From Bacteroidota bacterium (GTDB taxonomy: Bacteria; Bacteroidota; Bacteroidia; Chitinophagales; Chitinophagaceae), in assembly GCA_030831005.1 (NCBI GenBank), contig JAURLW010000138.1, positions 1 through 11,195 of the forward strand: a stretch of DNA of 11,195 bases, in the 5' to 3' direction. The notes under the pieces are model-generated. The model did no database searches and had not been told where the DNA came from. It saw only the letters and a list, made by a program, of their open reading frames with translations. Of this stretch, positions 1 to 5,575 are shown in pieces. The translations under genes were made by a program, and so were the position numbers. Numbering within the stretch: position 1 is the stretch's first letter; each line of letters starts with the position of its first letter.

Positions 1-76
1 CTTTGTAGGTGCGTTCTAAAGTTTGTGCTGCTCTGTAAGCAGGCAACACAATAATAATTTTTTTACCGTTGAGCAT
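1..76 (-). CDS. Family 2 glycosyltransferase, N-terminal fragment (partial)
   Basis: Only the first 25 codons are inside the window; the gene runs off the left edge. The visible peptide starts with an ATG at 74-76 and reads MLNGKKIIIVLPAYRAAQTL followed by ERTYK. A short basic start, a hydrophobic beta strand and then 'LPAYRAAQTLE' is the nucleotide-binding first strand typical of GT-A fold family 2 glycosyltransferases, particularly the dolichyl-phosphate mannose synthase-like group ('vvLPAYNAakTLe'). Those enzymes move a sugar from a nucleotide donor onto a lipid or polysaccharide acceptor. The DXD metal site and any membrane helices would lie outside the window, so substrate and topology cannot be judged. 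It follows the thioesterase stop by 31 bp, with a near-consensus -7 box in the gap. The family is fairly secure from the motif, but the fragment is short. Confidence 0.62.
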   Translation of the reverse strand, partial: MLNGKKIIIVLPAYRAAQTLERTYK

Positions 77-94
77 AAGACTAGTATTGGGTTA

Positions 95-102
95 TAAAGA
101 TA
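95..102 (-). promoter_or_regulatory. Possible -7 box for the glycosyltransferase gene
   Basis: The minus strand reads TATCTTTA, one mismatch from the Bacteroidota -7 consensus TAnnTTTG. It sits between the thioesterase stop and the glycosyltransferase ATG and would give a leader of about 14 nt, matching the spacing of the better boxes in this window. No clear -33 element is seen, so the gene could instead be read through from the thioesterase. Confidence 0.35.
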
Positions 103-107
103 ATAAA

Positions 108-578
108 TTAATTATTAGGCGTATTGGCTTGCATACCGGTAACCACCAAATGACTGGTAGCGGTTGCTAATAAGGTGCCGTTTTCATGATGCACTTCACT
201 TTTTACATAAATCATCTTTTTACCATGTCTTACTACCTCTGCCGAAACCAGCATACGTTCTCCTACCTTTATGGCATATAAAAAATCGACCTGCAAATTT
301 ACTGAAGTATAAAAAGTAGGTGCCTCAAGACTTACTACAGCCCAACCAATAGCTTCATCTATGGCTAATGCCATCATACCACCATGTATCATACCAAAAG
401 GATTAGCCATTTCTGGTCGGATAGGCAAAGAAATCGTAGAAGCTCCCTTTTCTATTTTTTCTAGTGTAAACTGCAACCAATTACCTGCCGCAGAGCGCGA
501 TTCAGTAACTACTTTATGTAAAAAAGTTGCTTTCAAATAGTCTAATAAATGACCAGGCTGATAAGGATGTTGTTTCAT
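108..578 (-). CDS. PaaI-type hotdog-fold thioesterase
   Basis: This 156-residue protein fits the PaaI/4-hydroxybenzoyl-CoA thioesterase family of hotdog enzymes, which hydrolyse acyl-CoA thioesters in the cytoplasm. The key stretch is NPFGMIHGG at about 59-67 followed by ALAIDEAIGWA (71-81): the HGG turn and the acidic residue (D74) on the central helix are where this family binds and attacks the thioester. The following beta strands (about 90-148, including SVNLQVDFLYAIKVGE) complete the hotdog sheet. Length is near the usual 130-160. There is no signal peptide. The ATG at 576-578 is supported by a perfect -7 box 17 bp upstream. The gene is divergent from oxyR across 119 bp. The acyl substrate cannot be told from sequence; a role in aromatic or fatty acyl-CoA clean-up would be an inference from the family only. 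Confidence 0.85.
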   Translation of the reverse strand: MKQHPYQPGHLLDYLKATFLHKVVTESRSAAGNWLQFTLEKIEKGASTISLPIRPEMANPFGMIHGGMMALAIDEAIGWAVVSLEAPTFYTSVNLQVDFLYAIKVGERMLVSAEVVRHGKKMIYVKSEVHHENGTLLATATSHLVVTGMQANTPNN

Positions 579-594
579 AATAATGAATTGATTA

Positions 595-602
595 CAAAGG
601 TA
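595..602 (-). promoter_or_regulatory. Promoter -7 box of the thioesterase gene
   Basis: The minus strand reads TACCTTTG, a perfect match to TAnnTTTG, 16 bp before the ATG, predicting a leader of roughly 12 nt. A good -33 TTTG at the usual 19-21 nt spacing is not obvious. Confidence 0.6.
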
Positions 603-625
603 CTACGCAAAGCATAAAATGTTAA

Positions 626-643
626 AAATAAACTAGTTTATTT
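626..643. promoter_or_regulatory. 18-bp perfect palindrome between two divergent promoters
   Basis: AAATAAACTAGTTTATTT is an exact palindrome centred between 634 and 635. It lies between the -7 box of the thioesterase gene (595-602) and the -33/-7 pair of oxyR (648-680), roughly 45-50 bp upstream of each predicted transcription start. That is a natural place for an operator serving both genes. Its even-length centre does not match the ATAG-N7-CTAT geometry known for OxyR sites, so the binding protein is open. Confidence 0.45.
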
Positions 644-647
644 CCTT

Positions 648-680
648 TTTGAAAATAGTAAAAATAAAAATGTAGGTTTG
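648..680 (+). promoter_or_regulatory. oxyR promoter (-33 TTTG, -7 TAGGTTTG)
   Basis: TTTG at 648-651 and TAGGTTTG at 673-680 are separated by 21 nt, matching the Bacteroidota housekeeping promoter layout. The predicted start near 684 gives a leader of about 14 nt before the oxyR ATG at 698. Confidence 0.7.
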
Positions 681-697
681 CATTATAATTAAAATCT

Positions 698-1654
698 ATG
701 ACAATCACTCAATTGGAATACGTAGTGGCCGTTGCCACCTATAAGAGTTTTGTGGCTGCTGCTGAAAAATGTTTTGTTACACAGCCTACCTTGAGTATGC
801 AAATTCAAAAGTTAGAAGAAGAGTTGGGCGTAAAATTATTTGATAGAAACAAGCACCCTATAGCCGTTACTGTAATGGGCGATGCTATTGTGGAGCAAGC
901 GCGTATTATTATTGCTGAATGCAATAAAGTAACTGAGCTCATTCAAGTACAACAAAATATATTAGGTGGCACGCTGCGTTTTGCGGTAATACCTACGGTG
1001 GCACCCTATATCATTCCAGGTTTACTAGAACATTACTCTACAGCCTTCCCAGATGTGCGCTTAGATGTGATGGAATTAGAAACCCATCAAATCATTGCCG
1101 CACTCAAAAACAATGAAATAGATATTGCATTAGTCAGCACACCACTCGAAGAAGCCAATATTAAAGAATATCCATTATTCTACGAACCCTTCGTTACCTA
1201 CTTTGCACCTAAAGAACCAGCACTTAAGAAAAGAACCATATCGGCAAGTGATGTAGAACTAGATAGAATATGGTTGCTCAACGAAGGTCATTGTATGCGT
1301 AATCAAATATTAGAATTGTGCAGCGATCAAATTAAAAAATTGCAAGTAAAGAAACCTTATCGATACGAGAGTAGCAATGTAGAAACACTTCGTAAAATGG
1401 TTGATAAAAATGGAGGCATGACGGTTTTACCGGAGTTAGCAACGGTAGAATTTAATGAAGACGAAATGGAGCGTGTTCGCTATTTTGAAAATCCAGAACC
1501 GGTAAGAGAAATTAGTTTGGTAACCAATGCGCATTTTGTGAAAATAAGCATCTTAGAAAGCTTGATGGACGAAATTCTAAAATTGGTACCCGAAAAAATG
1601 CGTGTACAAAATAAGAAGCGAAAAGTTCTACGCATTCAAAGCGCTAAACTATAG
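698..1654 (+). CDS. oxyR: OxyR, hydrogen peroxide-sensing LysR-type regulator
   Basis: This 318-residue LysR-family regulator has an N-terminal winged helix-turn-helix (about 1-60; 'MTITQLEYVVAVATYKSF' and 'TQPTLSMQIQKLEEELGVKLFDR') and a two-lobed periplasmic-binding-like sensor domain (about 90-300). The decisive feature is EGHCMRNQILELC, which puts cysteines at exactly residues 199 and 208. These are the positions and spacing of the peroxide-reactive disulphide pair of Escherichia coli OxyR. It therefore most likely senses H2O2 by disulphide formation and activates antioxidant genes from DNA-bound tetramers. The basic tail (VQNKKRKVLRIQSAKL) extends past the usual end. A good -33/-7 promoter and the ATG at 698 support the start. 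No catalase, ahpC or dps gene is inside the window, so its targets lie elsewhere. Its last 11 bp overlap the end of the convergent methyltransferase gene. Confidence 0.93.
   Translation: MTITQLEYVVAVATYKSFVAAAEKCFVTQPTLSMQIQKLEEELGVKLFDRNKHPIAVTVMGDAIVEQARIIIAECNKVTELIQVQQNILGGTLRFAVIPTVAPYIIPGLLEHYSTAFPDVRLDVMELETHQIIAALKNNEIDIALVSTPLEEANIKEYPLFYEPFVTYFAPKEPALKKRTISASDVELDRIWLLNEGHCMRNQILELCSDQIKKLQVKKPYRYESSNVETLRKMVDKNGGMTVLPELATVEFNEDEMERVRYFENPEPVREISLVTNAHFVKISILESLMDEILKLVPEKMRVQNKKRKVLRIQSAKL
1593..1636 (-). terminator. Weak candidate terminator for the methyltransferase transcript
   Basis: On the minus strand, arms AATGCGT (1630-1636) and ACGCATT (1597-1603) pair across a 26-nt loop and are followed by a T-run that reaches 1593. 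This starts 8 nt after the methyltransferase stop, inside the 3' end of oxyR. The 7-bp stem and long loop make it uncertain. Confidence 0.25.
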
Positions 1655-2309
1655 CCGTCATTATTTTATTAATATCATTTTCTATGACAACTACATTAGG
1701 GTACACATCTTGTACCCTTTTTTGATAATATTTCCATGCAACAAAATCCGTTGCTATATAATTCATAATAAACAAACCACCAGGTTTGATAGCCTTTTTG
1801 CATTGCAATAAAAATGCTGTTTGGGTAGCGGCATCAGGTAAGCATTGCCCAATAAATAAATCAACAAATAAGCAATCGTAAGAATGAGCTTTACAATGCT
1901 GGATAATAGTCATTGCATCTGCAGCAACAAAAGATACCTTTTCTTTAGGATAGTCTTTTGGTAAAACTGCAGCTGCCCAATCTAAAATCTCTTTATCAAT
2001 ATCCACTAAGGTAATAGCTGGGTAACAATGGTATTTATTTAAAACATGCACTACAGAAGCTAATCCTGTTCCTAAAACCAATAGCTCTTCAGCATGTTTA
2101 AATAAATCGATATGTTGCTTAATGGCTATAAGAGCAGGTCTGTAACGGTTACCATCGGAATAGATAGCATCAGCTGTACTTAACTGATATTGACCTTGAA
2201 AATAATAGAGAGCAAGTGCTTCGTTACGAATTAATGTACTTTTTTGAACTAATACAGGATAAAACCAACTGCGTAGTTTATCAAAAAAAGTTAAGGGTTG
2301 AAGTTGCAT
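1644..2309 (-). CDS. Spermidine synthase-like class I methyltransferase
   Basis: This 221-residue cytosolic protein has a Rossmann-type nucleoside-binding fold arranged like spermidine synthases. The region 'YSDGNRYRPAL' (50-60) resembles the N-terminal lid of that family. Motif I is LVLGTGLASV (77-86), the ribose-binding acidic strand is LVDID (101-105), the adenine-contact AADA is at 129-132, and YDCLFVDLF is at 144-152. True spermidine synthases carry GGGDG in motif I and an Asp-x-x-Asp-Pro catalytic segment. Here motif I is GTGLA and only the first Asp of the second motif (D150) remains, so putrescine aminopropylation is unlikely. A SAM-dependent methyltransferase of unknown substrate is a safer reading. 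The gene begins 32 bp after plsY with no -7 box between them, which suggests co-transcription. It ends inside the last codons of convergent oxyR and carries that gene's terminator on its opposite strand. Confidence 0.75.
   Translation of the reverse strand: MQLQPLTFFDKLRSWFYPVLVQKSTLIRNEALALYYFQGQYQLSTADAIYSDGNRYRPALIAIKQHIDLFKHAEELLVLGTGLASVVHVLNKYHCYPAITLVDIDKEILDWAAAVLPKDYPKEKVSFVAADAMTIIQHCKAHSYDCLFVDLFIGQCLPDAATQTAFLLQCKKAIKPGGLFIMNYIATDFVAWKYYQKRVQDVYPNVVVIENDINKIMTAIV
1698..1723 (+). terminator. Rho-independent terminator of oxyR, inside the opposite gene
   Basis: AGGGTACA (1698-1705), loop CATCT and the exact complement TGTACCCT (1711-1718) form a perfect 8-bp hairpin followed by a run of six T on the plus strand. 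It lies 43 bp after the oxyR stop and entirely within the coding sequence of the convergent methyltransferase, where the other strand encodes residues around 197-204. On the minus strand the T-run is missing, so it should stop only oxyR transcription. Confidence 0.75.
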
Positions 2310-2341
2310 GAATAAGAATGTTGCTAAGCGGTTATAGGAAA

Positions 2342-2977
2342 TTAGCGATTAGCATCCGTATCTTTTTTCTTGAATAGATTTACTTTGTTTTCGCAACCTT
2401 TAATAAGGCGTTGAATATTTTTGTGATGGGTAAGGATAACTAACAAAGCTGTTCCTATAGCAAATAAACGATAACTTAATTCAGGTTCTTTAAAGACAAA
2501 TAGAATCATGATAGGGAATGCGATACTTGCAATCATAGAACTTACAGACACGTATTTAGTAAGCACCAGTATAAATAAAAAAACGGCTACTAAACTTAAA
2601 GCAACTATGGGTTGAATCCCTAAAATAAGTCCAAATAAGGTAGCAATACCTTTACCCCCTTTAAACTGAGCAAAAACTGGGAAAATATGTCCTACAACAG
2701 CTAATAAGCCCAAACCAATTTGTAAATTGGTAAAGGCAATAGAACCAAAAGCAAAGGAGGATAAATAGGCCAATTTTACTGCCATAGCTCCCTTAAGCAT
2801 ATCTACGAATAATACAAGAACTCCCGTTTTCGTGCCTAAAACCCTAAACGCATTGGTAGCGCCTGCATTGCCACTTCCTACTTCTCGAATATCAAAACCA
2901 TAGTATTTTTTACTTACCCAAACAGCCGTTGGGATAGATCCTAATAAATAAGCAAGAAGAAATAAGAGAATAATCAT
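2342..2977 (-). CDS. plsY: PlsY, acyl-phosphate:glycerol-3-phosphate acyltransferase
   Basis: This 211-residue inner-membrane enzyme catalyses the first acylation in phospholipid synthesis, moving an acyl chain from acyl-phosphate (made by PlsX) to glycerol-3-phosphate to give lysophosphatidate. All family motifs are visible: GSIPTA (13-18), the VGSGNAGATN loop (33-42), GHIFPVFAQFKGGKGIAT (96-113) and the C-terminal THHKNIQRLIKGCENK (183-198). About five hydrophobic helices are seen (roughly 1-20, 50-75, 85-105, 110-140, 143-185), as expected. The length is normal, with a short basic tail. The ATG at 2975-2977 is preceded by a perfect -7 box. A methyltransferase gene follows 32 bp downstream and is probably co-transcribed; prmA lies upstream on the same strand. 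I am confident of the family and function. Confidence 0.96.
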   Translation of the reverse strand: MIILLFLLAYLLGSIPTAVWVSKKYYGFDIREVGSGNAGATNAFRVLGTKTGVLVLFVDMLKGAMAVKLAYLSSFAFGSIAFTNLQIGLGLLAVVGHIFPVFAQFKGGKGIATLFGLILGIQPIVALSLVAVFLFILVLTKYVSVSSMIASIAFPIMILFVFKEPELSYRLFAIGTALLVILTHHKNIQRLIKGCENKVNLFKKKDTDANR

Positions 2978-2998
2978 TAATGGGTTGCTATTGGTTTA

Positions 2999-3006
2999 CA
3001 AATATA
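2999..3006 (-). promoter_or_regulatory. Promoter -7 box of plsY
   Basis: The minus strand reads TATATTTG, a perfect TAnnTTTG match in the 55-bp gap between prmA and plsY. The predicted leader is about 17 nt. No convincing -33 element is seen. The box suggests that plsY and the following methyltransferase gene can be transcribed independently of prmA. Confidence 0.6.
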
Positions 3007-3032
3007 AACAAAGTATTTTTAAAGCCATAGCC

Positions 3033-3851
3033 TTAACTCTTATTAAAACGCATCGCTATCCAATTATTAAGTACATATGTTTCCTGATAAGTAAAGCCTG
3101 CTTGAAGAGCTGCATCTTTAACGATGCGCTCATCTTCTAACAACAAACCACTTAACAATAAATGAGCATTCGTTGCGCATTTATCAAACAAGCTAGACAT
3201 GTATTGCAATAAAATATGTCGATTGATATTGGCTAGAATAATATCAAAATTACCCGCAGTTACCGCTTCTAAAGATCCCAATAAGACCGCTACATTCGTT
3301 ACTTGATTCAAGGCATTATTTTCTTGGGCATTTTCTACAGCCCACTCTTCATTATCCACTGCTACAATATGTTGAGCTCCCATCTTAGCCGCTAAAATAG
3401 ATAAAACTCCGGTGCCCGATCCGAAATCTAAGACTTGTGCATGTTGTAAAGGCATAGATTTCATGGCCTTAGCCATCAGTTGGGTAGTAGCATGGTGGCC
3501 AGTGCCAAAAGACATTTTAGGGGTAATGATCACATCTAGTAATGCACTTTGATGAACTTCATGAAAGGGCGCTCTAATGACACATACACCATCTACAATT
3601 ACGGGTTCAAAACTTGCTTCCCATTGAGCATTCCAATTTTGCTTTTCAATAATTGCTTTGGTATAGCTTAATGAAAAAGATAGTAAAAGGTCCTTAAGGG
3701 CATTTTCATCAAACAAAGAAACAGGTATATAGGCGTTGAGTTGTTGTGCATCTTGATCGAAACCCTCATAATCCATTTCAGAAAGCAATGCTGTAAGCAC
3801 TTCTTGTAAGTTGATATCAGCCGTAGGTATAGTAATTTGTATATAGTTCAT
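3033..3851 (-). CDS. prmA: PrmA, ribosomal protein L11 methyltransferase
   Basis: This 272-residue cytosolic enzyme uses S-adenosylmethionine to methylate lysines and the N terminus of ribosomal protein L11. The N-terminal part (about 1-90) is the small L11-recognition domain, ending in the family's NWNAQWEASFEPV (72-84). The catalytic Rossmann domain follows with PKMSFGTGHHATT (111-123), SAM motif I LDFGSGTGVLSILAA (141-155), the acidic AVDNEEWAVENAQENN (164-179) and ILANINRHIL (205-214), equivalent to the substrate-contacting N-[ILP] loop of the family. The length is slightly below the roughly 290 residues of the Escherichia coli enzyme and typical for Bacteroidota. It starts with ATG and has a near-consensus -7 box 18 bp upstream. 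It shares strand and proximity with plsY, but a separate plsY promoter lies between them. L11 methylation is dispensable in Escherichia coli, so the phenotype may be mild. Confidence 0.93.
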   Translation of the reverse strand: MNYIQITIPTADINLQEVLTALLSEMDYEGFDQDAQQLNAYIPVSLFDENALKDLLLSFSLSYTKAIIEKQNWNAQWEASFEPVIVDGVCVIRAPFHEVHQSALLDVIITPKMSFGTGHHATTQLMAKAMKSMPLQHAQVLDFGSGTGVLSILAAKMGAQHIVAVDNEEWAVENAQENNALNQVTNVAVLLGSLEAVTAGNFDIILANINRHILLQYMSSLFDKCATNAHLLLSGLLLEDERIVKDAALQAGFTYQETYVLNNWIAMRFNKS

Positions 3852-3868
3852 AAATTAAAATGAGACTA

Positions 3869-3876
3869 TAAAGGTA
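3869..3876 (-). promoter_or_regulatory. Possible -7 box of prmA
   Basis: The minus strand reads TACCTTTA, one mismatch from TAnnTTTG, and would give a leader of about 13 nt. Its spacing agrees with the other promoters of the window. No clear -33 element is seen. Confidence 0.4.
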
Positions 3877-3971
3877 GGGAAACTAAAGAGTGAATAAATT
3901 ACAAACCATATAAAATTAACAATACTAATAAGTAGTTAATGCAAGAGCAATTTTGTTTAACTTTTATTTGA

Positions 3972-4253
3972 TTATTTATTTTTAATACTCAACAACAGTA
4001 TTTCTCTTAACAACTTGAAAATTTTAATAACGGGTACTTTAAGAGCAACCAATAAAATATAGAGCTGATATAGGGTGGTATTGATTTTTCCTTTTTCAAT
4101 TCTACTCAATTGCACATAGGAGATACCAGCGTCATTAGCCAATTTTTCCATAGAGATTTTTTTAGCTAAACGCATGTCTCTTATAAAGTTACCTATAAGA
4201 ATTGCTAATTGACCCTTGCTGAGTTTCACGTCACAAATATTAGTATAAAACAC
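3972..4253 (-). CDS. Small XRE-family helix-turn-helix regulator
   Basis: This 93-residue protein is almost entirely a Cro/C1-type DNA-binding domain. Helix 1 is around IGNFIRDMRLAKK (20-32). The helix-turn-helix is SMEKLANDAGISYVQLSRIE (34-53) plus KGKINTT (54-60), and a hydrophobic helix LYQLYILLVALKVP (61-74) follows. A basic hydrophobic tail ends the protein. There is no sensor or catalytic domain. Single-domain XRE proteins of this type are common orphan regulators and also occur as restriction-modification controllers or antitoxins, but no such partner is next to it. The start is uncertain: the longest frame opens with GTG at 4251-4253, but a possible -7 box (4234-4241) lies inside it. 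GTG at 4227-4229 (residue 9) would still leave the whole DNA-binding domain. Repeated TATACTAA motifs around the start suggest autoregulation, which is inference. Confidence 0.8.
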   Translation of the reverse strand: MFYTNICDVKLSKGQLAILIGNFIRDMRLAKKISMEKLANDAGISYVQLSRIEKGKINTTLYQLYILLVALKVPVIKIFKLLREILLLSIKNK

Positions 4254-4265
4254 ACTTATAACAAT
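4234..4265 (-). promoter_or_regulatory. Possible promoter of the XRE gene
   Basis: On the minus strand ATTG (4262-4265) and AATATTTG (4234-4241) are 20 nt apart, a one-mismatch version of the Bacteroidota -33/-7 layout. If real, transcription begins near 4229-4230, after the first GTG, favouring the GTG at 4227-4229 as the translation start. Confidence 0.35.
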
Positions 4266-4284
4266 AACACATATGTTATACTAA
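4240..4284. repeat. Inverted TATACTAA repeats around the XRE start (candidate operator)
   Basis: TTAGTATAA (4240-4248) and its exact complement TTATACTAA (4276-4284) form a 9-bp inverted repeat with a 27-bp spacer. A further TATACTAA occurs at 4332-4339. Inside the spacer region a second dyad, ATAAC-N6-GTTAT, spans 4264-4279. These cover the possible -33 and -7 elements of the XRE gene, as expected for an autoregulatory operator. In such AT-rich DNA chance is a real alternative. Confidence 0.4.
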
Positions 4285-4409
4285 AATATTTAACAAAACA
4301 TCAATTACATATAAATATTTTAAATAATGTATATACTAATCGCATGATTTCTTGCGAGGATATTTTGCTAATCAGAATATGAAATCCATAGATTAAGATA
4401 TAGAAATAA

Positions 4410-4470
4410 TGGGTTTGCTTTTATTATAACGTACTATAAATCATAGTAGCTAAAAAGCGGATGCAACCCA
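4410..4470. repeat. Nested inverted repeat of unknown role
   Basis: Outer arms TGGGTTTGC (4410-4418) and GCAACCCA (4463-4470) are complementary with one bulged T. Inside them TACTAT (4432-4437) and ATAGTA (4443-4448) form a second perfect 6-bp stem around a 5-nt loop. The inner stem is not coaxial with a tight outer stem, and there is no T-run, so it is not an intrinsic terminator. It could be a structured RNA, a protein-binding site or chance. Confidence 0.3.
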
Positions 4471-4506
4471 CTGAATGATTAAGGATAATTCATAAATGCT
4501 CATAAA

Positions 4507-4536
4507 AAAAAGAGATACTGTTCAGTATCTCTTTTT
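4507..4536 (-). terminator. Terminator of tRNA-Val
   Basis: AGAGATACT (4511-4519), loop GTTC and the exact complement AGTATCTCT (4524-4532) form a 9-bp hairpin extended by A:T pairs to 4507/4536. On the minus strand it ends in a T-run (4504-4511), and it starts 1 nt after the tRNA 3' end. It is symmetric enough that it might also act on plus-strand transcription. Confidence 0.85.
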
Positions 4537-4537
4537 G

Positions 4538-4612
4538 TGGAAGCACACGGGATCGAACCGCGGACCCTCTGCTTGTAAGGCAGATGCTCTAAACCAGCTG
4601 AGCTATGCTTCC
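4538..4612 (-). tRNA. tRNA-Val (anticodon UAC)
   Basis: The 75-nt minus-strand sequence folds as a complete cloverleaf: acceptor stem GGAAGCA/TGCTTCC with discriminator A, D arm GCTC/GAGC with GG in the loop, anticodon stem TCTGC/GCAGA around loop CTTACAA (anticodon TAC, reading valine GUA and probably other GUN codons), and T arm with TTCGATC loop. The CCA end is not encoded and must be added after transcription. It is a single gene with a perfect promoter upstream and an immediate hairpin terminator. Confidence 0.97.
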
Positions 4613-4630
4613 TTATCCCGATTGGGAGTG

Positions 4631-4661
4631 CAAAGATATAAACTGCTTTTTATTATTCAAA
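4631..4661 (-). promoter_or_regulatory. tRNA-Val promoter (TTTG-N19-TATCTTTG)
   Basis: The minus strand carries TTTG (4658-4661), exactly 19 nt, then TATCTTTG (4631-4638). This is the best match to the Bacteroidota -33/-7 consensus in the window. The predicted start near 4627 leaves about 15 nt of 5' leader for RNase P removal. Confidence 0.8.
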
Positions 4662-4723
4662 ACTTTTGAGCTTTTTTTTGTGTAATTTTTTCAATTACTG
4701 ATAGCTTTCCTTCTTTGCTTTTG

Positions 4724-4731
4724 TAAATTTG
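4724..4731 (+). promoter_or_regulatory. Promoter -7 box of dapD
   Basis: TAAATTTG matches TAnnTTTG exactly and predicts a leader of about 17 nt before the dapD ATG at 4752. No clear -33 element is found at the usual spacing. It would drive both dapD and the channel gene. Confidence 0.6.
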
Positions 4732-4751
4732 TATTCTAAATAGTTATTATC

Positions 4752-5561
4752 ATGTTACAACAACAAATTGAAGCTGCCTTTGCAGATCGAAGTTTACTTG
4801 CCGACGAAACGTATAAGCATGCCATTAAATCAGTAATTGAAGCTGTAGACAAAGGCGAATTGCGTGTAGCCTCCCCAACGGAAAACGGCTGGGTAGTCAA
4901 TGAATGGGTAAAACAAGCCATCTTATTATATTTTGGTATTCAACCTATGCAAACCTGGACCATGCCTCCTTTTGAGTTTCATGATAAAATGCTTTTGAAA
5001 AAAGATTATGCTGCGCAAGGAGTAAGAGCGGTACCTCACGCCATAGCGCGCTATGGTGCTTACTTAGCAAAAAATGTGGTATTAATGCCATCTTATGTAA
5101 ATATTGGTGCTTATGTAGATGAGGGCACCATGGTAGACACCTGGGCAACCGTAGGTTCATGTGCTCAAATTGGCAAACAGGTACACCTAAGTGGTGGCGT
5201 AGGCATTGGTGGTGTATTAGAACCCTTACAAGCATCGCCCGTAATTATAGAGGATGGATGTTTTATTGGTTCTCGTTGTATCGTAGTAGAAGGCGTACAT
5301 GTAGAAAAAGAAGCCGTTTTAGGCGCTAATGTAGTACTGACACAATCTACTAAGATAATAGATGTAAGCGGCGCAAACCCAATTGAATATAAAGGACGAG
5401 TACCAGCAAGAAGCGTAGTTATCCCGGGCTCTTATACCAAATCTTTCCCAGCAGGTGATTATCAAGTAAGCTGCGCATTAATTATTGGTCAACGTAAAGC
5501 GAGTACTGATTTGAAAACAAGCTTAAATGATGCACTTCGCGATTTTAATGTAGCTATCTAA
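4752..5561 (+). CDS. dapD: DapD, tetrahydrodipicolinate N-succinyltransferase
   Basis: This 269-residue cytosolic trimeric acyltransferase moves succinyl from succinyl-CoA to tetrahydrodipicolinate, committing carbon to the succinylase branch of diaminopimelate and lysine synthesis, and hence to peptidoglycan precursors. The helical N-terminal domain (about 1-100) includes AVDKGELRVASP and WVVNEWVKQAILLYF. The left-handed parallel beta-helix of hexapeptide repeats follows (about 104-205; e.g. VNIGAYVDEGTMVDTWATVG, HLSGGVGIGGVLEP, EDGCFIGSRCIVVEGV), then the C-terminal segment with VIPGSY and IIGQRKASTDLKTSLNDALR. The length is typical (about 270). Conserved acidic residues in MVDTW (D129) and VVEGV (E180) are in place for the active site. 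The start is ATG. The next gene begins 14 bp downstream, so they probably share a transcript. The other dap genes are not in the window. Confidence 0.96.
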   Translation: MLQQQIEAAFADRSLLADETYKHAIKSVIEAVDKGELRVASPTENGWVVNEWVKQAILLYFGIQPMQTWTMPPFEFHDKMLLKKDYAAQGVRAVPHAIARYGAYLAKNVVLMPSYVNIGAYVDEGTMVDTWATVGSCAQIGKQVHLSGGVGIGGVLEPLQASPVIIEDGCFIGSRCIVVEGVHVEKEAVLGANVVLTQSTKIIDVSGANPIEYKGRVPARSVVIPGSYTKSFPAGDYQVSCALIIGQRKASTDLKTSLNDALRDFNVAI

Positions 5562-5575
5562 ACTTATTTTATACG

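Larger units (their letters stand above)
4254..4537. other. Gene-free stretch between the XRE gene and tRNA-Val
   Basis: These 284 bp hold no credible reading frame on either strand. They contain the inverted repeats at the XRE promoter, a nested inverted repeat at 4410-4470 and, at the right end, the tRNA terminator. No known riboswitch or RNA gene is recognisable between about 4340 and 4400. Confidence 0.5.

Noticed and set aside
1602..1811. 69-codon plus-strand frame after oxyR
   Set aside because: It overlaps the oxyR end and lies antisense to the methyltransferase gene, spans the oxyR terminator and has no family-like content; it is a shadow frame.
1644..2309. Annotation as true spermidine synthase (speE)
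   Set aside because: Motif I is GTGLA rather than GGGDG, and the second catalytic Asp motif is missing, so only a family-level call is justified.
3972..4253. Antitoxin or restriction-modification controller protein
   Set aside because: The XRE fold would allow it, but no toxin, methylase or nuclease gene is adjacent on either side.
4538..4612. tRNA as an integration site for a mobile element
   Set aside because: No integrase, no repeat of the tRNA 3' end within the window and no change in gene character on either side.
4945..5235. 96-codon minus-strand frame within dapD
   Set aside because: It is antisense to the conserved hexapeptide region of dapD, and its His/Leu/Cys-rich composition is what antisense of that repeat would give.
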